From Chara braunii (Eukaryota > Streptophyta > Charophyceae > Charales > Characeae), in assembly GCA_003427395.1 (NCBI GenBank), contig BFEA01000424.1, positions 89,974 to 117,755 on the forward strand: DNA of 27,782 nucleotides, written 5' to 3'. Shown here in pieces: positions 8,628 through 19,408 of this stretch. The stretch's first letter is position 1, and every line of letters begins with the position of its first letter. A program made the translations under genes and the position numbers. The notes beneath the pieces are model-generated. The model was not told the origin of the DNA, searched no databases, and was given only the letters and a program-made list of their open reading frames with translations.

Positions 8628-9046
8628 ATCCTACACACATTCCCTTCCTTCCTCTACCTGCTGTAGTTTGATGCCGTCTTCCCTTTCCATAGTCAGCAAA
8701 ANAATTANNAAAAAAAAAAAAAAAAAAAAAAAAAAAGCAGGTTTGTACTTTTATGATTCTCCTGCTGCGGCTCCTGCCGGACCAGGCGAGTGTTGCGTCA
8801 GTCAGCAGGTAAGCTTCCAACCCCCAGGCTTACTCTGGTTGTTCCTCTAATCAATGGCATGAGTCGCTCCTCTATAACCGATGTACCCCTATGCCTGCAG
8901 CCTACCTCACGTCACTATGTCTCCAAAGCTGGTTTCCGATACCAGGGTGCGAACAGGCCGTGCCTCTCTCCCCCTCTTAAATCCTCGCAGTCACCGCCTT
9001 GGTGTACAAGCGCACCGGACCGCCCTCATCAGCTACAACGAAAATG
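8628..9046. other. No gene; A-tract with ambiguous bases
   Basis: An A-run of about 27 nt at 8710-8736 is preceded by unresolved bases at 8702, 8708 and 8709, consistent with poor base calling at a homopolymer. A CAGGTAAGC word near 8806 resembles a splice donor, but no exon is recognisable. Confidence 0.5.
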
Positions 9047-9330
9047 TTAGCAACGGTCTGCATAATGGCAGCCGAGGCTGCTCCTTGGAGGGCCAGACCG
9101 AACACCAAGATCGATGACGAACACCACGTTCATGCGGCGTAGGAACTCGCTATGGGGAGGGAGACGATGAGCACGACCACGATCATGGCGAAGACGACCA
9201 ACAAAACTACGACCCTTCCACCGAACACCACGGTGATGACGAGCAACCTCACAGAGGACACCCAAGGTGAGGATTGGGGTCGCCATGATAAACCCAAGCA
9301 GTGTCGTGATCCCCAATAAGACCTACGAAC
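9047..9330. other. Low-complexity GAC/CAC-rich segment, possible broken coding repeat
   Basis: On the + strand one frame reads as an Asp/His/Glu-rich stretch (DDEHDHDHGEDD near 9156-9195). A related DDEHH lies about 45 bp upstream in a different frame and both are soon closed by stops. An acidic/His-rich low-complexity exon remnant is possible, but no family is recognised. The opposite strand is also open, as expected for this composition. Confidence 0.25.
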
Positions 9331-10700
9331 ATGACAATGAATTCGTTCCTATTCGTGGAAAGATGCATCCCAACTACGAGCCCTCCCTTGGGCGCAGCTC
9401 CCACCATCGAGATCGTCCGAACCGTTCCCTTTTCACGCGAACCTGACACTACGATTCGCCTCGCAGCACCGCGGAACCTCCAAAACCTGCCTTCGGTCGC
9501 ACGTTTTCACTAAGCAAGCGGGCGAGATCTATATTCCTAGCCTCCTCTCCTTCGTCCCCGCCATCTCCCCGTGCATGACTTTCCTTGCTAACCTCCTTAA
9601 CTACTAACCTATCGACAAAACTAACATTAGAACCGAGGTCGCCCTGTATGAAAATCCCCACCTCGACACTCGGTTTACCCGATCTTGTCACAGATCGGGT
9701 GGGAATCCGATTCCTCTTCCCTTCTGTATCGCTCCTCCCGCCATATCCCTCGCAACTCTTTCTTCACCAACCTTCCTCTACACCGACCTAGTACTAAAAC
9801 TAATACAACCACTGCGCTTGCCCGGGGCTAGAACCCCCAAATCGTATCTTTTCCCACCAGAAACGGCCGAGGACCGGCCGAGTAACTAGCTTTCCCTTCC
9901 GCTCGCCTTCTTCCCTTTCACTTCGACCATCGCTCCGGCGCACCGCCTCTTCTATCCGCCTCCTAACTCACTAACTCTCACTCCAATCTAACCTTACTAA
10001 TGAGTTCGCCCGGCCTTTAAATTTTCGACACCAACTCCGGGCTTGCCCGATCCTATTAAGGATCGAGCGACCTAGGAGGTTTCCCGGCTCGCCATACTCG
10101 TCACCTTGCCACCACCACCTGCAGACGGATTTCGGCGCGAATCGGGTCTCGGTGCACCCTCCTTTCCCCGCACTAACTTCTTCTCGGCCTGCTAGGCCAC
10201 TGCATACGTACTCCCCTAGACCCGGCAGTCGGGCGCCGGCTATCGTCGGCAGCCGGCCAACAGTTCACGAAGTCAAAACCCGCGGGGGTATTAGCAGCAG
10301 CCCGCCTGCCCGCCGAGCCATTCAGCCTCGAGCACTTTCGCCCTGCTATACAGCCAGTACCCCGAAAAACTCCGGCATGGGGCGCGCGAACCTGGCCCGG
10401 CTACCGCCCGGGTTTAGACAGGTCCGACTTACTTCAAACTAGCAGTCCCGTACACCAACTTCTCCTAACCTTCCTTGTGTCGTCCCTACTTTAGCGGATG
10501 TCCTGAAGGACAAGCGCCTGGGCCACGCCCGTGGCAACTCGCAACAAAGGCTTTATCCACCAGATTCGACCATAGGTCTGTATTCCAACAGCTCACGGAC
10601 ATACCTACTCACAGCGTCTCGCCTAAGTACAGACGTGGCGAAATAAATCAAATGTATATATATAGAAGAAAACGAAAAAGAATTAAAGAAAAATAAGATA
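9331..10700. other. No gene seen; two strong inverted repeats
   Basis: ACCCGATC/GATCGGGT at 9677-9700 is perfect with an 8-nt loop. A related CGATCCT/AGGATCG with an ATTA loop lies near 10052-10069. CGGCCGAG is directly repeated near 9862-9880. The end of the stretch (about 10650-10696) is A-rich, with TATATATAGAAGAAAACG. Open frames here are short and unrecognised. Confidence 0.5.
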
Positions 10701-11628
10701 TCAAGGCCACGTCGAGGCTACCGGCCCGGTGCTCGTCTCGTGGGTCAGGCCCGCCACCGTGTCCTTTACCAAAACCGAGGGGGATAGCCCTTTCGGGCCC
10801 TCAACCCCTCAGGTTTCGCTCCATCCTGCTCCGCTGCTGCTGCGCCGACGCCCGCTGGCCTCAATCCCCGAACCTCCGTAGTGTCAGCCTAATGCCGTAA
10901 CCTATAGGGCCAAGCCCAAGCCTGGTACTAGTGGGCTCGAATCTCCTAATAAAGAGGTAGCGCACGGCTCTTGGGGGCAAGGAAACACCCTATGCCACTT
11001 CCCGGCCCACACTTGCACAGAAGACCACCCAAAACTCGCGTCGGACTACCGGCCTCGCCGTGGCTACCCGTCCTTAGCCAAATCCATCAGGTCCCATCAT
11101 CTGGATTCCGCGTAAGTCCACACAGGCTCACTGAACCGTCCACCATACCACGCGGAACCAGAAAAGAGAGCGCCCATAGGTTAGTCAGTTTAATCAAAAC
11201 AAAAACAAACTGTTATGATGAAGCACGTTGACCGAAATCCACGTTACGTCTTCCATCGCGATCAAAGAGGAAAAATCACGCGTGCCTCAAACCTGCGCGC
11301 CCACACACTCTCTAATCCTAGATGTTGCCGCCGAATCTTTAGTCCGCGAACCCCTGCAACTCGCGGGGTCTTCCCATTAATTATGGATCGACCCATTTCT
11401 CTGTCCACTGCAAAAACCCAGTGCGAGTACCCTTGTAAGGGTGTCCGCACCGACACCGTCCCCCCTCGGACAGCTTTGTCCTCGGTCCCTCTGACTTCCC
11501 CCGTCCCCGTCTCCTGTCCGGCTCGTCCCCCTATCCCGGCCATTCACGTCATCCCCCACGATCTTCAGCCACTTCCTTGCGCCTGAGTCAGATACCCACT
11601 ACCTCCCCTGCGCCAGAGTCTGGGCATC
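10701..11628. other. Region upstream of the LINE ORF1; no separate gene
   Basis: No family is recognised in the overlapping short frames. Positions 11459-11529 repeat 1730-1800. If 11629 is the ORF1 start, at least the last few hundred bases could be the LINE 5' untranslated region, but no element boundary or target-site duplication is visible. Confidence 0.4.
11459..11529 (+). repeat. 71-bp dispersed repeat, second copy
   Basis: Ungapped match to 1730-1800 with about four substitutions. It lies 100 bp upstream of the LINE ORF1 ATG, so it may be part of the LINE 5' region. Confidence 0.75.
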
Positions 11629-13528
11629 ATGGTGAACATTAATAGCAACAAGATGCAGGTCCGTCACCGGCGTGCACATAGAAAACTTGATTCCATGCTC
11701 CTATACAGGGGGGTGGCGAGGCACTATGCCCAGAACCGGTTATTAGAGGACAAGGGGAAGGAAAGAGAGATCAAGATGAACGAGGATCATTCTCAGATGC
11801 CAGGAATGGACGCTCAGGGAAACCAATCACACAGGGAGGAGTCACAATCCGACAACAACATTCACTCAGGGTCCACCAGCTCAGCCCCTCACAGCTCGTC
11901 TGCCAAAACCTGGGCAGAAAGAGTGAAGGGGCCGATGCCCCAGGACACCATTACAATCCAGCGTAAGAAGGGTGGGGCCACTGAGGGAGGAGAGGTGGAA
12001 TGGAAGATTCCCTTGAGGAATCTAACTACTGCCGGGGGCCTTGTTTCTGTCCCGCCTCCCGTCCCCCACTGAAAAACAGATTCTGCAACAAACAGGCAGG
12101 ACTACGGTTGTTAGAGCACTTCCCGGGGACGCAGTTAGAACGAGAGATGCCCTGTACACCACTCACGTGAGCAATTGGGCATTCCACGATGATGCGGCCT
12201 TCAAATCCACGAACGACAAAGTGGGCTGGATAAGGGAGCGCTTAGCAGCATTCAAAGGATCCCCTGCGAGCGCCCGTGACATGTTCTTGATTCAACATGT
12301 TTCAGCCTCGGTCATCACCATTCTGTGCGTCGTGGAAGAGGACAAAAAAACAATAGACAGTTGGAAATCCCTCCGCTGCGATAGATCAGAAGTCCGCATC
12401 TACCCCTGGGCCCCTCCGAAACCACAACGGCCAAAGGAGCTCAGGGAACAGATGACGCGGGAACATTTTTGGGTCGAGTTCCGACACATCCCGGTCGAAA
12501 TCCAAGCAGCATTCGTTCAGGATTTCGCCGAGAAATACGATGTGGTGGACTTCATCAATCCGCTACCCCCCCATATGGCCCGTAGAGACGATTACTTAAT
12601 GTTGGCCATCAATCTCGCAGACGACCATATCTTCTCGATTGATGATGTCATCCCCTTCTGCGTAGGGGAAAAATTATATCGGATCCACACCGCTCACAAA
12701 CTCAGGGCATGGTGCTTCAAATGCCATGCCTACGACCATTTATATACGGACACATCGTGCTCTCGCCACCCTTCTCGCACGGTTAAGCCCACTGGATGAC
12801 TTAGGAAAGACCCCTTTGATGAATCCAGGTGGCGGACTGTCGACCCCGGATACGAAGGATGGGTCTACGTTGATGCACCGTGTGGGGAGAGTGGGGAGAT
12901 TACCAGCTGGTCTTGGGAAGGACAAGGCGACCCGCGGCCAGGGTCTCAGCCACCAGCAACGTGGATCCCTCCCGAAGCCCTGGAAGCACATTTAGCAAAG
13001 ACCAAAAAGCAGGAATCCGGGGAGGTGGTTGGAAAAAAAAAAAAAGCGCCACAGAAAACGATGATTGATAATAAGGCTGGCACTGAAGACAATCGTTTTG
13101 CTTGCCTATAGAATAGCGGAAATGAGCTGGGACAGGAAGACAAGCTGGACCAGGATGGACAGGAAGGAACGAAACAGATCCCCAATGAGGACCCCAAAGA
13201 ATCGGACTGAACAAAGGGGAGGGAGGTGGTCCCAGGGAGAAACCCGGCCCAAGGCAGTGAATGTGCGCAGCAATTACAGGACATACCTGCTACACCTGCT
13301 ACGCCATCCCTAGGAAACACGATTAAGGACATAGTAAAGGACACAGCAACGGATCACGCAGTAGCACCAGGGGAAAGGGGGGTGAATGAGATAAGTAGTC
13401 AGGGGACAACAAACGCAGACCCCACAAAACCATCAAGGGATGCGGCTGAAGCAGCAGGCGAGGGGGAAGCAAGTCATTCCGCAGGAGCAACATGCACAAC
13501 AATCTCAGCAAAGGCCCCGTCAGCCTGA
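11629..13528 (+). pseudogene. LINE ORF1, N-terminal part (RNA-binding protein with zinc knuckle)
   Basis: The ATG at 11629 opens a 147-codon frame (basic N-terminus, then a Ser/His/Gln-rich hydrophilic stretch). A +1 shift in 12041-12072 leads into the next frame, which runs to 13528 through stops TGA 12797, TAG 13109 and TGA 13208. The well-conserved block at 12090-12700 has the look of the nucleic-acid-binding domain in plant L1 ORF1. It ends in a zinc-knuckle-like motif WCFKCHAYDHLYTDTSC (about 12711-12762): C-x2-C-x4-H as usual, but x6 rather than x4 before the last Cys. After it come Trp/Gly-rich and charged segments. A run of 12 A at 13034-13045 keeps the frame. ORF1 products bind element RNA and ferry it to the nucleus. 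The assignment rests on layout and the zinc motif. Confidence 0.8.
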
Positions 13529-14585
13529 ACAAGAACAGCATCAGGCTCCTGCCTCTCCGCAACAAGTTGAACAAGGGGAGGCACGACCACTGTCCCCTGA
13601 CTTCTGCTCTGACGCCTTTGGGGTATAGCAGATGGAAGTGGACACACCCCCTCCTCCCCCTGATGTGGAAATGGAGGAGCCCCCACAAGACCCAGCAGAC
13701 CCCGACGCCCCTCCCCAAGAAATGGGCCTGGATCAGAAAATACATGTGGTGGCAGATTGGATACTTAAGCACCTCCAATCGGACTGCCCATATGAAGGGG
13801 AGGAATACTAGGATAAGTCTTATGTCGAACTGGTGGGGCTTTTGAATAACAGACCCTCACTGAGGGCTGCATTAACATTTGGCCCCCCTCCCCATTTGAC
13901 GTGGGTTGAGGCCTTCCAACGTATCTTGGTTGTTGCTCGGAGTCATTTTCATCCCCCCTCGGCAGCTCAGCACTCCGCGCAGATAGAGCACAACCAAGCG
14001 ACACAGCCAGAGGCAAAAGAAACAGAAACAACCGACGAGGGGATGACCTCATGAAGACTCAAACTAAGGCAACTCATTAAACGGGGTCTTTTCGAGCTGC
14101 CACTCTCTAAGCTAAATGCAGTACTAGTAATTCCCCAAAGAAAGGCGGAAGGAAAATGGGAAGTGGGCCTTTCCCCGGTGGGGGAGTATGGGGGCGTAAC
14201 ACTGCAAGGCTGGGAATTCTCGCCCCAGGGGGGTGACCAGGGAGAAAGGGTTAGGATCTTCTCCAGCTAAATGACCGCCTTTATTCCTAAACACTACGCC
14301 CCAGGGGCAAGAGCAGGTTTGAGATTTGAGGCCTGTTGCGAAGAGCAGATGGCCAGAAACGATCTCTACCTGCTCTTCGAACCAAACAAATTCGCCAACC
14401 TAGGATGGTACAGCCACAACGCTCTCCAGGACCTGCAGTGTGCGAAAATAAAAGTCAGTGAATACTGGTCTAAGGATGATATTTGTAGATGCCTGTGCCG
14501 AATGGTGCGGAAGAGGATTTTACAGCTAGACAAATGGGACATCAAGAAATGGCATCCACTATGAGAGAAGGGGAGTTGTCACTAA
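13440..14585 (+). pseudogene. LINE ORF1, C-terminal extension with unrecognised domain
   Basis: A second shift around 13440-13480 moves ORF1 into the frame that continues to the ORF2 start. It reads a Gln/Pro-rich linker, then an acidic proline tract (MEVDTPPPPPDVEMEEP, 13632-13682), then a globular-looking region up to 14561. Stops interrupt it at TAG 13626, TAG 13809, TGA 14052, TAA 14268 and TGA 14562, with a last TAA at 14583. The stretches between stops (for example about 13833-14051 and 14271-14561) keep protein-like composition, including Trp, Cys and a FEPNKFANLGWYSHNAL segment. I do not recognise this domain. It makes the original ORF1 unusually long, roughly 980 codons, unless part was a separate ORF. 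Confidence 0.6.
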
Positions 14586-14588
14586 GCA

Positions 14589-15507
14589 ATGGAAGATTTA
14601 GATATACTATATGGTAGGAACCTTGCTTGGAAAAAATGTGTCGACTCAACCGACCTAGATCTCCGCTCCATTAACGTAAACGGCCTGGCTTCAAGTAAGC
14701 CAGAAAAACACCATGCCATCTGGGATCAACTCAAAGGCATAAGAGGCAGGCGGTGGTCGGATGTAATCTGCATACAAGAAACCCATCAGCAAAACATTCC
14801 GGATCACAACAGAGCCCATAATCTAGCCTAGCCCCATACGTCCATAAGAGCTCACGCTCCAAAACCAGTCTCAATCGGGGTAGCAATTTGGATCCCCCCT
14901 GATTCCAAATTTCAACCAGTTCACTGGGCGGTGGATGAAGTGGAGGGGCAATGGGCCTCCGTCCTGGGAATGTTAGAATTAGAACTTCTCTGTATCATCT
15001 GTATCTACTCACCTAATTCACTTGGAGAAAGGAGGGAGTTCTTGGGGAGGATTGGAATGCAAATCCCAGAAGGCATACCATTAATAATAGCAGGTGACTT
15101 CAATGCGACCCCGAATAAGAGGTTGGACAGATGGAACCCCCAAGAATCTCCCTCCTTCGCTGCAATAGAGGATGAACAAATGATAGCAGACCTCTGTGAG
15201 TCACTCTCAGTCTTTGATACATTCCGACGTGCATCCTCAAACACGAGCATTCACATGCATTCAAGACAGTGACCCGACGCGCCTATCCAGGTCTCGAATA
15301 GATCTTATTCTGTTGTCTAACGATCTTGAGGGCGCTCTGCGATGGTCAATGATTCTCCCTCGCAGTCCGCACCTGGGTCTCGATCATAAGACCTGTGGCA
15401 TAATATTAATAATGCGGAAGAGGTCGGATCAAGGGTCAGGCTTCTATAAACTTAATACCTCCTTGCTTAAGGACTCATCCTTCTCGCATATGATTCGGCA
15501 CGAATGA
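14589..15507 (+). pseudogene. LINE ORF2, AP-like endonuclease domain
   Basis: The ATG at 14589 lies one codon after an in-frame TAA. The frame encodes an exonuclease-endonuclease-phosphatase fold nuclease, which nicks target DNA to prime reverse transcription. The expected motifs are present in order: SINVNGL (Asn, ~14670), CIQETH (catalytic Glu, ~14773), IIAGDFNATPN (Asp/Asn, ~15087), SRIDLILLS (~15291) and LGLDHK (the usual SDH with Leu for Ser, ~15377). It is broken by TAG at 14829 (frame preserved on both sides) and a +1 shift near 15240, between RASSN and TRAFTC. The reading ends at 15507 with a stop. All catalytic residues survive, so the ancestor was functional. Confidence 0.88.
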
Positions 15508-17053
15508 GAGTTCTGGCGCACACAAAACACCTTTTTGATTCCTATCTTGTGTGGTTCAATAACGGCCTAATTTTTCTAGACAGAAAGTGTAAGGAATTTT
15601 CCAGAGCCAAAGCGGCCCTACGAGAACATCTTGAAATGACCACCATAGTGAACTATTAGCCCTTGAGGGGCAAGCAGAGTCTAGACACCTAACCTCTGAG
15701 CAAGACTCACAACATCTTATCACTTCCATCCAGAATCTCAAAAACCACCTCCTACAGTATGCCTCACATAGATGGCAAGAAATCAGAATTAGAGGAAAAA
15801 TGGTTAAACTCACCTACAAAGCCTCAATGGATATGCATTTTTAATCTTTGGTCACCGCACGAACACGGCAGACGGTCATCGAAGCCTTCTTCGACCCAGA
15901 CAATAACAATATCATCGCCACCGACACGGCACATTGCACCCTAATCACCAGAAAATTCTTTAAACAACTTTACACCTCCCAAATCCCTTCATCCACTAAG
16001 GAAGGAAGGACCCACGAAATACAGGACTTTTTTCTCCCAATGGATCGACATAGTTCTCCTCAGCAGCGGGATAATCTGGACACAGTGCTTACAAAGAAAG
16101 AAATATGGACTGCATTCCTCCAAATGAAGGAAGATAAAACTCCTGGCATAGATGGCTTCCCCAAAGAATTTTGGGAAACTATGTGGTCGAACCTTAGTGT
16201 CGATCTATGGGAATATTACCAAAAGGTATGGGAGGCCGGGGAAATGGGAGAGACCGTGGGGAAAGGGGTACTATCTCTTCTATACAAGAAAGGTGATAAA
16301 ATTAATATCAGGAACTACAAACCCATCACGCTGCTCACAGTAGTATATAAAATGCTTTCGAAAGCGCTGGCCAACCGCATGGCGACAGTATTGGAAGAGG
16401 TCATTCACCCATCCCAAACCGGGTTCATGTCTGGCAGGAACATACAAGAAAACATCCTGCTGGTTAACGACGTGGTCCAATTAGCACGGTGAAAGCAAGC
16501 CAATGTGGCCATTATCTTTATAGACTTCGAAAAGGCCTATGACCACGTAGACTGGGAATTTCTAGACATGTGTCTGGATAAAATGAACTTCAGTCCAGCC
16601 TTCCGGCGTTGGGTTAAGATTCTCCACAATAATGCAACCACCTGTGTTCAGGTCAACTGGTCGGTGGCGCCGCCATTTGAGCTCCAACGGTCGGTGAGAC
16701 AAGGGGATCTCATTGCCCCTTACCTCTTCATAGTGATTATGGAGGCATTATCAGCCAACCTACGTCAAAACAAAGATCTCACACGGATCAAGATATTGAA
16801 TATCCCAAATGAAGCAATACCTATCTGCTCCCTATTCGCAGATGACCTTACCATAATGGTAAAAGCAACTGCGGCAAACATGGAAGAAATCCAGCACCTT
16901 ATGAATAAATTATGCCGCCTATCGGATATGACTATTAATTGGGGACAGAAGACTACGGGGTGGTGGATGCACCACCATGGGGGCAGACCTCCGGAAAACC
17001 CACGAATCACATGGCTTCCCCTGATGACCCCCTTAGAATCTTGGGGGCACTGA
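15508..17053 (+). pseudogene. LINE ORF2, reverse transcriptase domain
   Basis: After further shifts near 15510 and 15640, one frame runs from 15647 to 17053 with stops TAA 15842 and TGA 16490. The first part is the linker between endonuclease and RT, helical and charged. RT blocks follow in order: DKTPGIDGFPKEFW (~16132), LLYKKGDKINIRNYKPITLL (~16277), QTGFMSGRNIQENI, FIDFEKAYDHVDWEFL (first catalytic Asp, ~16514), SVRQGDLIAPYLF (~16691) and FADD (16835-16846; Phe in place of the common Tyr). A shift between 16940 and 17050 moves to the next frame. There is no RNase H domain, as in most plant L1 elements. Confidence 0.93.
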
Positions 17054-19133
17054 TTACCGCCAAAGGAAGGCCAGCATCTAATGACGTGTGGCTGACTGGA
17101 CCGACACAAGTTAAATTGGAAAAATGGAACAATAAACGTACGTCCATTTTTGGGCGAGCACTCGTCATCAATAATGTGGTTCTAGCCACACTCTGGTACA
17201 AGGCCATCCTATGGCCAATGAGTAACGAGGGGCTCAAAGTACTCAAACAACAGTTGGCGGCCTTCTTATGGAGGGGAGACAGCAACAACACCCATACGAT
17301 AAGCCATGTAGCATGGGATTCAGTGATCCAACCCAAGAGTAGAGGCGGATTAGGAATCGTGGATCTGGCCACACAATTCCAGGCACTTTCAATCCGCTGG
17401 CTTCAACACAATATTTTCTCGCCGTCCTCCCCATGGGTCCCCCTTGCCCTGGCACAAATCTCCGACCTTGCCCCAGAATCCCCGCCCGAAATTGATCCTT
17501 GTATATGGTTGGAAGACAGGTACTGGAGGTTAACCAGGAAATACAGAAATGGGGACCCCACAGACAAATAGTGGGTGCGTCTCATACGCACATGGAGGAA
17601 ACTCCCTCCTCCCGATAGGCCGGCACCAGAAAGGTGGGAGGAAATATATTGGCAACCCTTACTTGGCAATCGTCTAATAACGGATTCCGGGGGGCGGGTG
17701 CGGTGTGCCTCGGACTCCCCATGGAAGGGATGGGTGAAACACGGTGTACGAAGGGTAGGGGACCTCTGGGACACAAAGGAAAGGGATTGGAAGAGTACCG
17801 ACAGGATACGAGCAACACTACGACACTGCCATTTCACTGGGAGGGCATTGGAGGAGCTGATCGACAGTTTCCCCCTCCATTGGTACACCACCCTTAGAAA
17901 AGGACCCTGCGTAAAGGAAGGCTACTGGGTGGGGTTACCCGACCACGAATAAGAAGTGGGGCACATACACCTCGCCGACCAATCACACGTGCTTATAGAA
18001 GTCTTTTCCATTCTGAAGGACGAGGAACTGCGATGCAAACAGCAACCCTTCATATGGAAGAATAAAAAAGAGGTATATCGTATCAGGGTCACAGAAAATG
18101 GAGGACGCCAGAAGGTGTTTCGCCCAAGGGTTCCAATTGAGGACCTCCCCCTGGACCCGGATGAGTGGCGTTGGACCTTAAACTCTCCATCAAGGAAGGG
18201 GGAAGCAAAAGCACTGGCACTACAAAACTTAAAATCCAAATCTGTGTACCGAATGCTCAGACCGAAATACAAACTACGGGACCTCATAGAGGATAGATGG
18301 TATCGCCATCTTAATGTTGATCGCAGACTTTTGAAACCTATCCGATGGTTTGCACAGTACGGCAACAGACCAGCCAAAATCTCCGCCCTCCAATGGCAAA
18401 TAGAGCATAGGTGTCTACCAACCAATAACTGGCTGATAGACCATACGCGCCTGGAACAACAAGGGAAGGCACTGCCATGGTGCCAGAAATATCTCTCAAG
18501 CTACCCTGGGCGGAGGCGGGCCGAGACCATCGAGCACATTTTCCTCCAATGCCCCGCGTCGGTATTACTATGGAGAAGTTGGGATAGGATATGGCGACAC
18601 ATAGTTCCGGTGCAGTATGGCCATGGGACTGGAGGGCCCTTCTTTTGGGATATTACCCTCCAATCCGGGGGAAAACATTTGAGGAAAATATGTTCAACCT
18701 AGGAAGACGGAGTGTTCTATGGACCATATGGTGGAAGAGATGTTGTTTTGAGATAGAAGGGGCGCGGGTGGAGGACGGTGAAGCTATAGAACAGGTTCGG
18801 ACATTGGTCCAGCACGAGATTGCGACTCAATGGAAGACAGCTAAAGACAAGCTTGACCAAATGCATTCCTGGGGAGATATGAACAGGATCATCTCTACAT
18901 TTAGCAAGGATTGGCTGGGGGGAGAGAGGGAGGGATGGGTGGCTGAGGTGAACTGGACCGGTTGTCAGCCAGAAAGGGAATCACAGGAGGACCCCCGGAC
19001 GGAGATAGCTAGAGACTATCAACTGACCTTTCATGACTGGACCAAGATAGATCCCGGCTCCCCGCTACGGCCTGCTCAGGACTTCACAGACCCCTTCTCG
19101 CCCCACCTGCTGTCTTTAGCAAAAATCTTTCCA
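16939..19133 (+). pseudogene. LINE ORF2, RT thumb and C-terminal zinc region
   Basis: Continues ORF2 in a single frame from about 16960 to 18700 through TAG 17569 and TAA 17950. It starts with the post-RT region (PDDPLRILGALITAKG, then KLEKWNNKRTSIFGRALVIN, typical of plant LINE RTs, and AFLWRGD). Further on lies a zf-RVT-type motif, WCQKY..ETIEHIFLQCP...W (18478-18573), with Cys, His and Cys spaced as in that family. A shift near 18670 (in a G/A run) moves to the frame reaching 19133. Beyond that point the frame reads into the LTR by chance, up to 19199. The true C-terminus is therefore cut off by the insertion. Confidence 0.88.
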
Positions 19134-19250
19134 TGTAATGACCCGCCAAAAACACAGACTGGGAACACTGTTGATTTTTGGGATTTGCCAATGGAATGAA
19201 TGCCTTGTTGTGATTCCCGCATTCTACCGTGGTTCTAGTCTGTGTGTATG

Positions 19251-19408
19251 CGTGCCTGCTGGTTTGCATGCCTGTCTGAGTGCTTGCCGGTTGTATGTAT
19301 GTTCGTGCCTGCTGGTTTGCATGCCTGTCTGAGTGCTTGCCGGTTGTGTGTGTGTGCGTGCCTGCTGGTTTGCATGCATGTCTGAGTGCTTGCTGGTTGG
19401 GTATGTGT
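19251..19408 (+). repeat. 53-bp minisatellite in 5' LTR, three units
   Basis: CGTGCCTGCTGGTTTGCATG starts at 19251, 19304 and 19357. Unit ends differ: GTATGTATGTT, then GTGTGTGTGTG, then a third unit with GCATGCATG and CTGGTT. The 3' LTR shows only the second and third types. Confidence 0.9.

Larger units (their letters stand above)
11629..19133 (+). mobile_element. L1-type LINE, decayed and interrupted
   Basis: A non-LTR retrotransposon with ORF1 (11629 to about 14585) and ORF2 (from 14589). Endonuclease, reverse transcriptase and C-terminal zinc motif are in the canonical L1 order. The body stops at 19133, where a gypsy LTR (TGTAATGACC...) begins, so the end of ORF2, the 3' UTR and any poly-A tail are displaced beyond the right edge. 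The 5' end is not defined; 11629 is only the first ORF1 codon. At least ten stops and about seven frameshifts across both ORFs show that this copy is dead. The codon pattern and protein similarity persist across the breaks, so decay is not ancient. Confidence 0.9.

Noticed and set aside
10243-10253. TCGTCGGCAGC, resembling the start of a Nextera read-1 adapter
   Set aside because: The match stops after 11 bases and is not followed by the mosaic end; chance in GC-rich DNA.
12740-14052. Minus-strand open frames opposite LINE ORF1
   Set aside because: Shadows of the coding strand; no recognisable domain.
14589-19133. Stop codon reassignment to explain in-frame stops in ORF2
   Set aside because: All three stop types occur in-frame, and frameshifts are present too; ordinary pseudogene decay explains it.
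19134-19199. LINE ORF2 C-terminus extending to 19199
   Set aside because: This segment is identical in type to the 3' LTR at 27570 and is therefore LTR sequence read by chance.
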